Below, one piece after another: positions 1 through 8,058 of a stretch of 22,147 bases of DNA; the stretch's first letter is position 1; every line of letters begins with the position of its first letter. The position numbers and the translations under genes were made by a program. The notes beneath the pieces are model-generated. The model saw only the letters and a program-made list of their open reading frames with translations. It was not told where the DNA came from and did not search any database. Source of the stretch: W425 sp964503235 (GTDB taxonomy: Bacteria; Chloroflexota; Dehalococcoidia; Dehalococcoidales; RBG-16-60-22); the NCBI GenBank assembly GCA_964503235.1, contig CAZCZJ010000035.1:1-22147 (forward strand). The letters are read 5' to 3'.

Positions 1-249
1 GCCGTGAGCAATGGCGCCGCTCTGTCCGCTGACGCCGCCGCCCTCCACTTTAGCCACCACGTTGTACTTGTTGCTGCTCTCGGTAACCAGCAGCGGCTGA
101 GATATTGTCCGCTGGTGCTCCAGCGAAGGGAACCTCTCCTCGTAGGGTGTGCCGTTGACGATAATAGCGCCGTTCCCGGCCATCACCCGTACGCGTGCCA
201 CCGCTTCCTTGCGCCGTCCTGTCCCGTAAAAATAGCTCTGTTTACTCAT
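1..249 (-). CDS. rpsI: 30S ribosomal protein S9, C-terminus cut by window edge
   Basis: The first 83 residues are present, read leftwards from an ATG at 249; the rest lies beyond the window edge. The opening YGTGRRKEAVARVRV is the S9 N-terminal signature, and GGGVSGQSGAIAHG near the break matches the conserved S9 stretch GGGxxGQAGAIRHG. S9 is a 30S head protein whose C-terminal tail (not seen here) reaches the P-site tRNA. An AGGG ribosome binding site sits about 5 nt before the ATG. The gene follows rplM after 15 nt; rplM-rpsI is a standard pair, here appended to the alpha block. Confidence 0.97.
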   Translation of the reverse strand, partial: MSKQSYFYGTGRRKEAVARVRVMAGNGAIIVNGTPYEERFPSLEHQRTISQPLLVTESSNKYNVVAKVEGGGVSGQSGAIAHG

Positions 250-264
250 ATGAACCCTGTCCCT

Positions 265-702
265 CTATTTCGCTGCCTTCTCTGAATTTGCTTTCAACTG
301 GGCCGCGTGCGGGTGCTCCGCGTCGTTAAAGACACGCAGTCTTTTCCGCATCACGGCTCCGAGTCTGGTATGGGGAAGCATACCGTTGACGGCATGTGTG
401 ATTACCCTGGCCGGGTCTGTCTGCATCATCTTCTCAAGCGTGACGCTTTTAAAACCGCCGGGATATCCCGAGTGCCGGTGGTACATTTTCTGTCTGGCTT
501 TATTACCCGTAACCCGGACCTTGCTGGCGTTGACCACGACGACGTAATCCCCGGTATCCTGACTCGGGGTGTATATCGGCTTGTGTTTGCCCATGAGCAG
601 GCGGGCTATCTGGGAGGACATTCTGCCCAGAGTCATATCCGTGGCATCGATAATATGCCACTCTCGTTCGACATCAGCCGGTCTGGCGGTGTAGGTTTTC
701 AT
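265..702 (-). CDS. rplM: 50S ribosomal protein L13
   Basis: The 145-residue product starts MKTYTARPADVEREWHIIDA and has the L13 signatures GRMSSQIARLLMGKHKP, GDYVVVVNA and MLPHTRLGAVMRKRLRVF. The frame is open further upstream to 750, but the ATG at 702 is chosen because it matches the family start and has GGGGAG about 8 nt upstream. The ATG overlaps the truA stop as ATGA (699-702), which suggests translational coupling. L13 is an early-assembling 23S rRNA-binding protein of the large subunit. The length is normal for the family (about 142-149 residues). Confidence 0.97.
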   Translation of the reverse strand: MKTYTARPADVEREWHIIDATDMTLGRMSSQIARLLMGKHKPIYTPSQDTGDYVVVVNASKVRVTGNKARQKMYHRHSGYPGGFKSVTLEKMMQTDPARVITHAVNGMLPHTRLGAVMRKRLRVFNDAEHPHAAQLKANSEKAAK

Positions 703-1490
703 CGTGCGTATCTCCCCGGAGGACCCGGATAGTTCACCCGTATCAGGCACAATCCCTCGGCGGGGGCGGTCGGTCCGGCCATACCGGGAATCCTCGATTC
801 TATCATAGTGTAAAATTCGTCGACAGTCATCTTGCCCTGCCCGACCTTGATTAACGAGCCCATCATGTTGCGGACCTGGTGGGGCAGGAAAGAATCGGCA
901 ACGATATCCATATGTACCATCTTGTCTTCCTGCGTTACCGATGCCTGGAATACATTCCTTACTGTCCTTTTCTTTTTAGCCGTCTCGGCGCTGCTAACGA
1001 AAGAAGTCAGGTCGTGCTTGCCGATGAGGGCCTGGCAGGCTTTATTCATCGACGTGATATCCAGCTCGCCGTCCATCCGGTAAGCAAATCTACGCTGCAG
1101 CGGGGAACGGGTCGGGCTTTTGAATATGCTGTAGCGGTACTCCCGGCTGACGGCGTCCCTTCTGACGTCAAAGGATTTGTCCGCTACGAAGGCTTCCTTC
1201 ACCGCGATATCGTCCGGCAGGAAGTGGTTCAAACCGTCGATATAGGTGCTCAAAGGCAGTGCCTTGTCCGTATCAAAGCTGATCACCTGCCCGGTGGCAT
1301 GTACGCCGGCATCGGTACGACTGGCCGCTTTAATCCTCGTCTTTTTTCCCGTTAGCTTTAACAATGCTTTTTCTATCTCCCCCTGAATCGTCGGTGCGTT
1401 GGCCTGGTACTGGGAGCCGTGGTAGTCCGTCCCGTCGTATTCCACAATCAATACTATCCTGCTGCCCGTTATTGCTTCAACCACTTTCAT
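699..1490 (-). CDS. truA: tRNA pseudouridine(38-40) synthase TruA
   Basis: The product of about 263 residues converts uridines 38-40 in the anticodon arm of tRNAs to pseudouridine. The family core is clear: VEYDGTDYHGSQ near the N-terminus, the catalytic Asp in SRTDAGVHA, SREYRYSIF, and FLPHQVRNMMGSL near the C-terminus. The usual aromatic residue in the HGWQ/HGFQ motif is Ser here. The ATG at 1490 is preferred, with GAAGG just upstream although closely spaced. An in-frame TTG at 1526 would overlap the rplQ stop and lacks a binding site. The gene sits 28 nt after rplQ and overlaps rplM by 4 nt. TruA next to rplQ and rplM is a common arrangement in Gram-positive and related phyla. Confidence 0.95.
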   Translation of the reverse strand: MKVVEAITGSRIVLIVEYDGTDYHGSQYQANAPTIQGEIEKALLKLTGKKTRIKAASRTDAGVHATGQVISFDTDKALPLSTYIDGLNHFLPDDIAVKEAFVADKSFDVRRDAVSREYRYSIFKSPTRSPLQRRFAYRMDGELDITSMNKACQALIGKHDLTSFVSSAETAKKKRTVRNVFQASVTQEDKMVHMDIVADSFLPHQVRNMMGSLIKVGQGKMTVDEFYTMIESRIPGMAGPTAPAEGLCLIRVNYPGPPGRYAR

Positions 1491-1518
1491 CGCCTTCAAA
1501 CGGCAGCATCGGGTACCG

Positions 1519-1872
1519 CTACTCAATCAGTTCCAGCTTGACCATCGGGGCACCGTCACCCAGTCTGGGCTGGAGTTTTATAATCCTCGTATAACCGCCC
1601 GGTCTTTCTTTATATCGGGGAGCCAGGTCGATGAATAATTTCTCGGTTACTTTCTTGTCCATGATAAACGAGAGAGCCTGACGATACGAATGGAGTCCGC
1701 TCTTTTTCCCCAGAGTAATCATCTTCTCGGCAATGCCGCGGATCTCCTTGGCCTTGGGCTCGGTGGTGACCAATTTCTCATGCTTCAGCAGATCGGTTAC
1801 CAGGTTCCGGTATAATGCGTGCCGGTGGCCCGTCCTTCTGCCGAGTTTTCTTCCCGCTATTTTATGCCTCAT
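1519..1872 (-). CDS. rplQ: 50S ribosomal protein L17
   Basis: The 117-residue protein begins MRHKIAGRKLGRRTGHRHAL, the L17 signature, and ends with a domain containing GGYTRIIKLQPRLGDGAPM, also typical. The length is normal for the short bacterial form. Its ATG overlaps the rpoA stop as ATGA (1869-1872), so translation is probably coupled to rpoA; a GGAG lies 10 nt upstream inside rpoA. L17 lies near the peptide exit tunnel of the 50S subunit. The rpoA-rplQ pair is the usual end of the alpha operon, but here the run continues into truA. Confidence 0.97.
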   Translation of the reverse strand: MRHKIAGRKLGRRTGHRHALYRNLVTDLLKHEKLVTTEPKAKEIRGIAEKMITLGKKSGLHSYRQALSFIMDKKVTEKLFIDLAPRYKERPGGYTRIIKLQPRLGDGAPMVKLELIE

Positions 1873-2933
1873 GTCAGCAATTCTCCATCTTCGGGTTCCT
1901 CTTCGTCAGGCGTTTCATCCGTAACGATATCCTCTATTTTTTCACCCTGCTCCTCGATTTCCGTCGGTTCTTCCTCACCCTCTTCCGATTCTTCATCTTC
2001 GACCTTCGGGTTCAGCGACAGCCCGATTGAGGACAGGCGGTCCTCAATCTCCAGGTATGATTTCTGCCCGAAATTCCGGAGTTTGAGTAATTCCTTGGCG
2101 CCTTTGCCGATGAGTTCTCCCACGGTGGCGATATTACTGCGCCGCAGACAGTTCATCGTCCGCACCGAGAGGTCCAGTTGTTCTACCGGCATGTTGTACT
2201 TTTCGTCGGGTATGGACAGCCGTATCGCCCGCTCCTCGGCTTTCATCTGCGAGATTTTTACGTACTCGACGAACGGCGTAAGCTGCTCTATGAGGATAAT
2301 CGCCGCCTGGCTGACGGAGTTGACCGGTGAAGTGGTCCCGTCCGTCCAGACTTCGAGCTGCAAACGTTCACGAGTGGTCTCACGTCCCAGATGCGTGGGC
2401 TCGACGCTGTAGTTGACCTTGAGTATCGGCGTAAAGATGGCGTCCACCGGTATCGTGCCCACCGACATATTTTCGGTAGACTCGGCTACCCTGAAGCCCG
2501 TTCCGATGTCAACGTCCATTTCAACATAAAGCGTGGCGTCGGGTTTATTGAGAGTAATCAGACAGAGCTCGGGATTGGTGATTTCAAAATCCGCCGATGG
2601 CTTGATATCGGCGGCGGTAACGCGCCCCGCTCCCTCTACCTCCAGTACAAGGGTGCCGCTCCGACTGGACAGCGGTTTTAGACGCAACTCCTTGACGTTC
2701 AAGAGAAACTCGATGACATCCTCTTTAGCATTCGGGATTACCGTAAACTCGTGCTGGACGCCCTCGATTCTAACCTGAGTCACGGCTGCCCCGTGCAGAT
2801 AGCCGAGTAAAACACGACGCAGGGAATTGCCCAGGGTCATACCGAGCCCCTTTTCCAGCGGGTCGGCCACGAACCGTCCGTAATTGTCCGCCATTTCGAT
2901 ACATTCTATTGTTGGGATTAATAGTTCAGACAA
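1869..2933 (-). CDS. rpoA: DNA-directed RNA polymerase subunit alpha, with acidic tail
   Basis: The 354-residue alpha subunit nucleates core polymerase assembly and contacts promoter UP elements and activators. The N-terminal dimerisation domain (about 1-235) shows ADNYGRFVADPLEKGLGMTLGNSLRRVLL. The C-terminal domain (about 250-310) shows LDLSVRTMNCLRRSNI, TVGEL and LRNFGQKSYLEIEDRL. Residues 311-354 form an extra tail with 24 Asp/Glu among 44 residues, making the protein longer than the usual 310-330. The start is a TTG: AAGGAGGT lies 6 nt before it (2940-2947), and MSELLIPTIECIE fits the family N-terminus. It follows rpsD after a 93-nt gap and overlaps rplQ by 4 nt. Confidence 0.97.
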   Translation of the reverse strand: MSELLIPTIECIEMADNYGRFVADPLEKGLGMTLGNSLRRVLLGYLHGAAVTQVRIEGVQHEFTVIPNAKEDVIEFLLNVKELRLKPLSSRSGTLVLEVEGAGRVTAADIKPSADFEITNPELCLITLNKPDATLYVEMDVDIGTGFRVAESTENMSVGTIPVDAIFTPILKVNYSVEPTHLGRETTRERLQLEVWTDGTTSPVNSVSQAAIILIEQLTPFVEYVKISQMKAEERAIRLSIPDEKYNMPVEQLDLSVRTMNCLRRSNIATVGELIGKGAKELLKLRNFGQKSYLEIEDRLSSIGLSLNPKVEDEESEEGEEEPTEIEEQGEKIEDIVTDETPDEEEPEDGELLT

Positions 2934-2939
2934 TGAACT

Positions 2940-2947
2940 ACCTCCTT
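2940..2947 (-). promoter_or_regulatory. Strong Shine-Dalgarno setting the TTG start of rpoA
   Basis: On the minus strand AAGGAGGT is followed by six bases (AGTTCA) and then TTG at 2933. This near-perfect site supports the TTG rather than the next in-frame ATG, which is 13 codons further in and would remove the conserved N-terminal strand. Confidence 0.8.
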
Positions 2948-3026
2948 ATAAACTCTCGGGAAAAGTGTTATATTACAGCCTTGGCTAAAAACTCTGTTTA
3001 ACATCTCGGTGTTAATCCCTCTGAAA

Positions 3027-3659
3027 CTATCGTGAATAATACTCGACAATCGCTTTGCCGTCAAACTTGGCGTCAACCTCCTCGGGCGTCGGTAAAGACA
3101 GCACCTGACCCACCATGTTTTGCCTGTCCAGGCTCAGCCAGTTCAGTACGGTCTTGGATTCTATATCCTCAACGAGTTGCTTGTAATACTCGGTTTTGGT
3201 ACTGCCTTCGCGCCAGCCGATGGTATCGCCTTCCTTGACCAGGGCCGAAGGTATATTGGTAATGTGTCCGTTGAGGACGATATGTCCGTGTTGTACCAGC
3301 TGGCGGGCCTGAGAGCGCGAGTCCGCGAATCCCAGACGGTAGACCACGTTATCCAGTCTTCTTTCCAGCAGTATTAAAAGGTTCTCTCCGGTAATTCCCG
3401 CCTGCCTCTCGGCGTTAAGGAAGGTCTTCCGGAACTGTCTTTCCAGCGTCCCGTAGGTGTAACGGGCTTTCTGCTTTTCGCGTAACTGTAAGCCGCGGTC
3501 GGATACCCGCCGCCGCCTTCTCCCCGCACCGGCCTGTCCCGGTGGTTTCGGTCGTTTATCAACAGCGCATTTAGGCGTAAAGCAGCGGGCGCCCTTTAAT
3601 AAAAGTTTCTCGCCGCTACGTCGGCATAAACGGCATACTGCTCCGGTATATCTTGCCAT
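3027..3659 (-). CDS. rpsD: 30S ribosomal protein S4, zinc-binding (C+) form
   Basis: The 210-residue protein is a primary 16S rRNA binder that nucleates 5' domain assembly; in other bacteria it autoregulates the alpha operon. Four cysteines at 9, 12, 26 and 31 form the zinc site of the C+ type. The S4 RNA-binding domain is visible as ERRLDNVVYRLGFADSRSQA followed by LVQHGHIVLNG. The length is normal for the family. It starts at ATG 3659, 12 nt after rpsK. The 93-nt gap that follows, before rpoA, contains no convincing terminator. Confidence 0.97.
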   Translation of the reverse strand: MARYTGAVCRLCRRSGEKLLLKGARCFTPKCAVDKRPKPPGQAGAGRRRRRVSDRGLQLREKQKARYTYGTLERQFRKTFLNAERQAGITGENLLILLERRLDNVVYRLGFADSRSQARQLVQHGHIVLNGHITNIPSALVKEGDTIGWREGSTKTEYYKQLVEDIESKTVLNWLSLDRQNMVGQVLSLPTPEEVDAKFDGKAIVEYYSR

Positions 3660-3671
3660 ATTTCTCCCCTT

Positions 3672-4064
3672 CTAAACCCTTCTCCTCTTCGGAGGTCGGC
3701 ATCCGGCGTGAGGTATCGGTGTTACATCCCTGATTCCGGTAATATAGAGACCGGAACCCTGCAGCGAACGGATAGCTGCCTCACGACCGCTGCCCGGTCC
3801 TTTGATGTATACCTCTACCTGCCGCAGTCCGTGGGTCATGGCTTTACGGGCGGCATCACGGGCTGCCATCTGAGCGGCGTAAGGAGTGCCTTTACGGGAA
3901 CCCTTGAAACCGGCTGTCCCGGAACTACCCCAGGCTAATGCATTCCCCTGGGGATCGGTCAGCGTTACAACCGTGTTGTTAAAGGTCGATTGTATGTACG
4001 CCCGTCCGGTGGGGACCGTCTTTCTTTCCCGTCTCCTTGATTTTATCTTTCTTTTTTGTGCCAC
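3672..4064 (-). CDS. rpsK: 30S ribosomal protein S11
   Basis: The 130-residue protein has the S11 core STFNNTVVTLTDPQGNALAW, the segment SRKGTPYAAQMAARDAA, and the C-terminal motif DVTPIPHAGCRPPKRRRV. S11 lies in the 30S platform near the E site. The start is GTG at 4064, supported by AAGGAGG five nt upstream and by a normal basic N-terminus (MAQKRKIKSRRRERK). It lies 28 nt after rpsM and 12 nt before rpsD, the standard rpsM-rpsK-rpsD-rpoA-rplQ order. Confidence 0.97.
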   Translation of the reverse strand: MAQKRKIKSRRRERKTVPTGRAYIQSTFNNTVVTLTDPQGNALAWGSSGTAGFKGSRKGTPYAAQMAARDAARKAMTHGLRQVEVYIKGPGSGREAAIRSLQGSGLYITGIRDVTPIPHAGCRPPKRRRV

Positions 4065-4092
4065 CCTGGCCTCCTTGTCAACTCAATAGGTG

Positions 4093-4482
4093 TTATTTCT
4101 TAGCCATGCCGCGTCGCTGGCCTCGTCCGGCGACCGTCTTCTTGGGACCGCGCTTGGTACGGGCGTTGGTGCGCGTACGCTGTCCCTTGACGGGCAAGCC
4201 GTGGCGGTGCCTCAAGCCGCGATAGCTGCCGATTTCAATCAGCCGCTTGACATTGAAATTAAGCTCTTTCCTCAGCTCTCCCTCGACACGGTGCTGTTTA
4301 TCGATAACCTCACGAAGTCGATTTACTTCGTCCTCGGTAAGGTCTTTCACTTTTGTATCCGGTGCTATTTCAGCCTGAGCCAGGATTTTAAGGCTCAACG
4401 AAGAACCGATGCCGTATATATACTGCAGCGATACCCATGCCTGCTTGTTTACTGGTATATCAACTCCGGCTACACGTGGCAT
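4093..4482 (-). CDS. rpsM: 30S ribosomal protein S13
   Basis: The 129-residue protein starts MPRVAGVDIPVNKQAWVSL, followed by the helix-hairpin-helix region YIYGIGSSLSLKIL, and ends with the basic tail GLRHRHGLPVKGQRTRTNAR. These are S13 hallmarks. S13 is a 30S head protein that bridges to the 50S subunit and contacts P-site tRNA. ATG at 4482 has AAGGAG 7 nt upstream. It lies 25 nt after rpmJ, as in most bacteria. Confidence 0.97.
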   Translation of the reverse strand: MPRVAGVDIPVNKQAWVSLQYIYGIGSSLSLKILAQAEIAPDTKVKDLTEDEVNRLREVIDKQHRVEGELRKELNFNVKRLIEIGSYRGLRHRHGLPVKGQRTRTNARTKRGPKKTVAGRGQRRGMAKK

Positions 4483-4507
4483 AATATTACTCCTTTATTA
4501 GCAGAGA

Positions 4508-4621
4508 TTAACCCTGCCTCTGTTTGTGTCGGGGGTTGCTGCAAATTATTCTGACGACTCCCCGTCGTTTTATTACCTTGCACTTTTCGCATCTAACTTT
4601 TACTGAAGCTCTTACTTTCAT
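4508..4621 (-). CDS. rpmJ: 50S ribosomal protein L36, zinc form
   Basis: This 37-codon gene starts MKVRASVKVRCEKCKVIKRR and ends in TAA at 4508-4510. Cys11, Cys14, Cys27 and His32 form the zinc site of the C+ form of L36. The family is normally 37-38 residues, so it is complete. AAGG lies 8 nt before the ATG. It sits between infA (16 nt) and rpsM (25 nt), its classical place. L36 is a small late-assembling protein of the large subunit near the factor-binding region. Confidence 0.96.
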   Translation of the reverse strand: MKVRASVKVRCEKCKVIKRRGVVRIICSNPRHKQRQG

Positions 4622-4637
4622 CGTTCTAACCTTTTTA

Positions 4638-4856
4638 TTATTTAAGCCGATAGGTTATCCTGCCCCGCGTCAGGTCGTAGGGAGACAGTTCTATCAGCAC
4701 TTTATCACCGGGCAGTACCCTGATGTAATGCATTCTTATCTTGCCCGAAATATGGGCTAAAACCTCATGCCCGTTGGGCAGCTCGACGCGAAACATGGCA
4801 TTGGGTAGTGCCTCGACTACTGTCCCCTCGACTTCTATGGCTTCTTTCTTAGCCAT
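4638..4856 (-). CDS. infA: Translation initiation factor IF-1
   Basis: The 72-residue product is the standard size and has the IF-1 OB-fold sequence, including VEALPNAMFRVELPNGHEVLAHISGKI cut in two by a short turn, then IRVLPGDKV and SPYDLTRGRITYR. IF-1 binds the 30S A site and helps IF-2 and IF-3 select initiator tRNA. The ATG overlaps the end of map by 8 nt (ATGGCTAA), with GAAGG 6 nt upstream inside map. The map-infA-rpmJ order is the usual one in Gram-positive-type alpha clusters. Confidence 0.97.
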   Translation of the reverse strand: MAKKEAIEVEGTVVEALPNAMFRVELPNGHEVLAHISGKIRMHYIRVLPGDKVLIELSPYDLTRGRITYRLK

Positions 4857-5616
4857 CTACAACCTTCGTCAACACCTCCGGTACACTATCGCTAATTGCT
4901 ATGGTATGTTCAAAATGTGCTGAAAGGCTGCTGTCAGCGGTAAGTACCGTCCACCGGTCTTTAGCGACCCTGGTAGACGAACCACCGGTATTCAGCATCG
5001 GTTCCAGCGCCAGCGTCATACCCTTTTTCAATACGGGTCCCGTCCCCGGGATGCCGTAATTCGGTATCTGCGGGTCTTCATGCATGGCACGTCCGATGCC
5101 GTGGCCCGTGTACTCACGGACTACCGAATAATTTTTCGATTCCGCGTATTTCTGAATAGCGGCGGACACATCCCCGAGTGTTGCCCCGGCCCTGGCCGCC
5201 GCAATGCCTGCTTCCAGAGACTCCCTGGTGGCATCGATAAGCCGCCTGGCTGCCGGGCTGATTTTGCCGACGGGTACGGTTATCGCGGCATCGCCTTGAA
5301 AGCCCTCGTAAATAACCCCGAAATCGAGAGAGACGATATCGCCTTCTTTCAGGACTCTCTCTCCAGGAATCCCGTGCACAATCTCGTCATTCACCGACAC
5401 GCAGAGATTTGCCGGGAAACCGTGGTAGCCTTTGAACGAAGGAGTGACTCTACGTATCTCCAGCTCGGTTTCGGCAATCATATCCAGTTCCTTTGTTTTC
5501 ACACCCGGTCTCACCCGTTCGCTTATTTTCTGCAATATTTCAGCGACTATTCTTCCCGCCTGCCGCATTGTATCAATCTCTATATCAGATTTTATAATTA
5601 TACCCATAAAGGACAC
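4849..5616 (-). CDS. map: Type I methionine aminopeptidase
   Basis: The cytosolic enzyme removes the initiator methionine from nascent proteins. Expected dinuclear metal ligands are visible, in 255-residue numbering: Asp98 (SLDFG), Asp109 (GDAAIT), His172 (GHGIG), Glu205 (LEPM) and Glu236 (FEHT); the conserved His81 lies in VHGIPG. The length is right for a type I enzyme without an N-terminal extension. The start is uncertain: GTG at 5616 is well placed after AAGGGGG, while ATG at 5607 (MGIIIKS) fits the family N-terminus but is 12 nt from that site. It lies 8 nt after adk and overlaps infA by 8 nt. Confidence 0.96.
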   Translation of the reverse strand: MSFMGIIIKSDIEIDTMRQAGRIVAEILQKISERVRPGVKTKELDMIAETELEIRRVTPSFKGYHGFPANLCVSVNDEIVHGIPGERVLKEGDIVSLDFGVIYEGFQGDAAITVPVGKISPAARRLIDATRESLEAGIAAARAGATLGDVSAAIQKYAESKNYSVVREYTGHGIGRAMHEDPQIPNYGIPGTGPVLKKGMTLALEPMLNTGGSSTRVAKDRWTVLTADSSLSAHFEHTIAISDSVPEVLTKVVDG

Positions 5617-5624
5617 AATCCCCC

Positions 5625-6266
5625 TTAAAGTAAGGATGCCACTATTCTCTTATTTACCTCAGCCGAGTCGCCTACGCCGTTTATCTCCAGCAGCTTACCG
5701 GTGCTGGTATAGTAGTCTATCAGAGGCGATGTCTCCGCAAAATAGACCTCCAGCCGCTTCTTGATAGTTTCTGCATTATCATCATCACGCTGGTACAGCT
5801 CTCCGCCACACCGGTCGCATTTACCGGCAACTTTCGGCGGTGAATCCACCTCGTGGTAGGGCGTCTGGCAGTTACGGCATATCCAGCGTCCACTGAGCCT
5901 TTTCATGAGTTCTTCTTCCGATACGGCTATATAAACTACCTTATCGATTTGTTTCGACTGTTTTTCGAGTGCTTTATCCAGTGCCTCCGCCTGCTGTAAA
6001 TTCCGGGGAAAGCCATCGAGAATTGCCCCGTTGACACAATCGGGAGCCGATAGCCTTTCCAGTACCATTTGTATTGTAATCTCATCGGGGACCAGCTGGC
6101 CCTTGTCCATATAAGCCTTGGCTTTCAGGCCCATTTCGGTCTCATCCCGTAAAGCCTGCCGAAACAGGTCGCCGGAAGCTACCTGTACCAGATTAAGCTT
6201 ATCTGCCAGCATTACTGCCTGCGTGCCTTTACCGGCACCGGGAGCTCCCAAAAGTATAATATACAC
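5625..6266 (-). CDS. adk: Adenylate kinase with zinc-binding LID
   Basis: The enzyme catalyses ATP + AMP to 2 ADP in the cytosol. The P-loop GAPGAGKGT occupies residues 7-15, and LDGFPRN contains the conserved Asp-Gly-Phe-Pro-Arg AMP-site motif. The LID carries four cysteines (about 130, 133, 150, 153) in a C-x2-C ... C-x2-C zinc arrangement, typical of Gram-positive and thermophile enzymes. The product is 213 residues. GTG at 6266 is preferred over the adjacent TTG at 6269 because AGGAG, which partly uses the secY stop, lies 6 nt before GTG but only 3 before TTG. The secY-adk-map order is standard. Confidence 0.96.
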   Translation of the reverse strand: MYIILLGAPGAGKGTQAVMLADKLNLVQVASGDLFRQALRDETEMGLKAKAYMDKGQLVPDEITIQMVLERLSAPDCVNGAILDGFPRNLQQAEALDKALEKQSKQIDKVVYIAVSEEELMKRLSGRWICRNCQTPYHEVDSPPKVAGKCDRCGGELYQRDDDNAETIKKRLEVYFAETSPLIDYYTSTGKLLEINGVGDSAEVNKRIVASLL

Positions 6267-6275
6267 CAATTACTC

Positions 6276-7610
6276 CTATTTAATAAAGCCTTCATAGCGC
6301 CGCATTACCAGCTGCGCCTCAAGCTGCTTCATAGTATCTAAAATAACACCGACAACGATAAGCATACCCAGACTTGATAGCTGTATCTGCTGGACGTCCG
6401 TAACCGTCCTGGCGAGGAAGGGCATGACGGCGACGAATGCCAGGAAAAGCGCCCCGGCCCAGGTTATCCGGTTGATAACCCCGCTGAGATAGGACGCCGT
6501 GTTTTTCCCCGGTCTGATGCCGGGAATAAATCCTCCCTGTTTCTGCAGTGTCCCGGGCAGGTCCTGCTGCTGGTAGGTTATCATCGTATAGAAAAACGTA
6601 AATCCCACCGCCAGCAGGAAGTAAAGAATCCAGTAAAACGCGCCTAGCGGCAGCGCCGTACCCGGATTGAACAGCCGCTGGATGGTATACCAGAAACCCG
6701 ATGTCGCGTCGCCGACGAAGTAGCTGGCTACCACTCCCGGGAAGAGCACCAGCGACATGGCGAAGATAAGCGGTATCATGCCGGCGCTGTTAACGCGCAT
6801 CGGAATATGCGTTGTTCCAGACTGCTTATACATACGTCCCCCACGGAAGACACTACGGGCATACTGCACCGGAATTCTACGGTGTGCCTCCGTGAAAATG
6901 ACAATCAGGATAATGGTAGCCAGGACAATGAGTCCGTATACTATCAGTCCTGTCGTATTTTCTTTAGCCAGGAAACCCTGCCGGATGAGCGTCGGGTATC
7001 CGGCTACAATCCCCCCGAAGATGATTATCGATATGCCGTTGCCGATTCCGTATTCGGTAATAAGCTCGCCGAGCCAGACCAGGAAGACGGTCCCGGCAAT
7101 CAGCGATACTACGATGGTAACGGTGAGCATCGTATTAGAGGGATCAACCGGTGATATCAACGTGCCCCCTACGTTAATGGGGCGCTGCATTAAGACCAGC
7201 TGTCCGTATCCCGAAAGCCCTGCCAGCGGTACCATCAACCAGTGGGTAATCAGGTTTATTTTATTCCTCCCCGATTCACCTTCCTGGGAAAGCGCCTGGA
7301 GCCGCGGAATCACCGGCACCAGCAGTATCATGATAATCGAAGCGGTGATATAGGGGTATACGCCCATGGACGCCACGCTGAACTGCTTCATGGCGCCGCC
7401 GCTGAACAGGTTAAGCATACCCAGCAGGGCGTTTTGATTAAAAAGCTCCTGGAGAGCAGTTGGGTTCACGCCCGGCAAAGGAACATGAGAGACAAACCGG
7501 AATATCACCAGGATGCCGAAGGTAACCAGGATGCGGCGTCGCAGGTCGGGCAGACTGAAGGCGTCAATCATCGCCTGCAGCAGTCTGGGCCTACTTGGCC
7601 TTTGACGCAT
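6276..7610 (-). CDS. secY: Preprotein translocase subunit SecY
   Basis: The 444-residue inner-membrane channel protein of the Sec translocon has about ten hydrophobic segments. The N-terminal part shows PDLRRRILVTFGILVIFRF and the plug region HVPLPGVN. The loop RRIPVQYARSVFRGGRMYKQ and the segment FIPGIRPGKNTASYL match conserved SecY cytoplasmic loops that contact SecA and the ribosome. ATG at 7610 has GGAGG 6 nt upstream and overlaps the 3' end of rplO by 20 nt. It is the last gene of the spc block and precedes adk by about 10 nt. Confidence 0.97.
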   Translation of the reverse strand: MRQRPSRPRLLQAMIDAFSLPDLRRRILVTFGILVIFRFVSHVPLPGVNPTALQELFNQNALLGMLNLFSGGAMKQFSVASMGVYPYITASIIMILLVPVIPRLQALSQEGESGRNKINLITHWLMVPLAGLSGYGQLVLMQRPINVGGTLISPVDPSNTMLTVTIVVSLIAGTVFLVWLGELITEYGIGNGISIIIFGGIVAGYPTLIRQGFLAKENTTGLIVYGLIVLATIILIVIFTEAHRRIPVQYARSVFRGGRMYKQSGTTHIPMRVNSAGMIPLIFAMSLVLFPGVVASYFVGDATSGFWYTIQRLFNPGTALPLGAFYWILYFLLAVGFTFFYTMITYQQQDLPGTLQKQGGFIPGIRPGKNTASYLSGVINRITWAGALFLAFVAVMPFLARTVTDVQQIQLSSLGMLIVVGVILDTMKQLEAQLVMRRYEGFIK

Positions 7611-8058
7611 ACTCGACCTCCTCGACCTTACCGCCAGCGGCTTCTATTTTAGCCTTAGCCGAAGCTGAAAACTTATTAGCTTTGACCGTTAGAGGATGCT
7701 TGATATCCCCGTCGGCCAGAACCTTGACCGGCTTCCGCAGGGATTTGACCAGACCGGCAGCCGCCATTTTCTCCGCGTCCACCTCGCTGCCGGACTCGAA
7801 CGCACTGAGCTTTCCGATACTCACGGTGCTGTACTCTACTCTGAAGATGTTCGTAAAACCGCGCTTCCGGGGCAGGCGTTTTATCAGGGGTAACTGACCG
7901 CCCTCGAAGCCGGGCCGCATCTTATAACCGGCGCGTGATTTCTGTCCCTTGGAGCCGCGTCCGGAATAGGTGCCGTTACCGCTGCCGTCGCCGCGACCGA
8001 CACGTTTTCTGTCCTTCCTCGAGCCCGGAGCCGGAACGATACTATTTTGTCTGACCAT
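7591..8058 (-). CDS. rplO: 50S ribosomal protein L15
   Basis: The 155-residue protein has the glycine-rich basic N-terminal extension of L15 (KRVGRGDGSGNGTYSGRGSK and GQKSRAGYKMRPGFEGGQ) followed by the globular C-terminal domain ending IEAAGGKVEEV. L15 is a late 50S assembly protein whose extension threads through 23S rRNA. ATG at 8058 overlaps rpmD by 17 nt, and its 3' end overlaps secY by 20 nt, among the longest overlaps in this cluster. Confidence 0.97.
   Translation of the reverse strand: MVRQNSIVPAPGSRKDRKRVGRGDGSGNGTYSGRGSKGQKSRAGYKMRPGFEGGQLPLIKRLPRKRGFTNIFRVEYSTVSIGKLSAFESGSEVDAEKMAAAGLVKSLRKPVKVLADGDIKHPLTVKANKFSASAKAKIEAAGGKVEEVEYASKAK

Noticed and set aside
703..750. N-terminal extension of L13 from 750
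   Set aside because: The added residues are the out-of-frame end of truA; MKTYTARP with GGGGAG upstream is the normal start.
1819..2412. 197-codon plus-strand ORF opposite rpoA and rplQ
   Set aside because: It is antisense to two well-conserved genes, is Ser/Arg-rich, and has no binding site or family resemblance.
2934..3026. Internal promoter or terminator in the rpsD-rpoA gap
   Set aside because: A TATAAC-like hexamer lies on the minus strand but has no -35 partner, and the only inverted repeats are 4-bp arms without a U-run. Nothing else is evident apart from the rpoA binding site.
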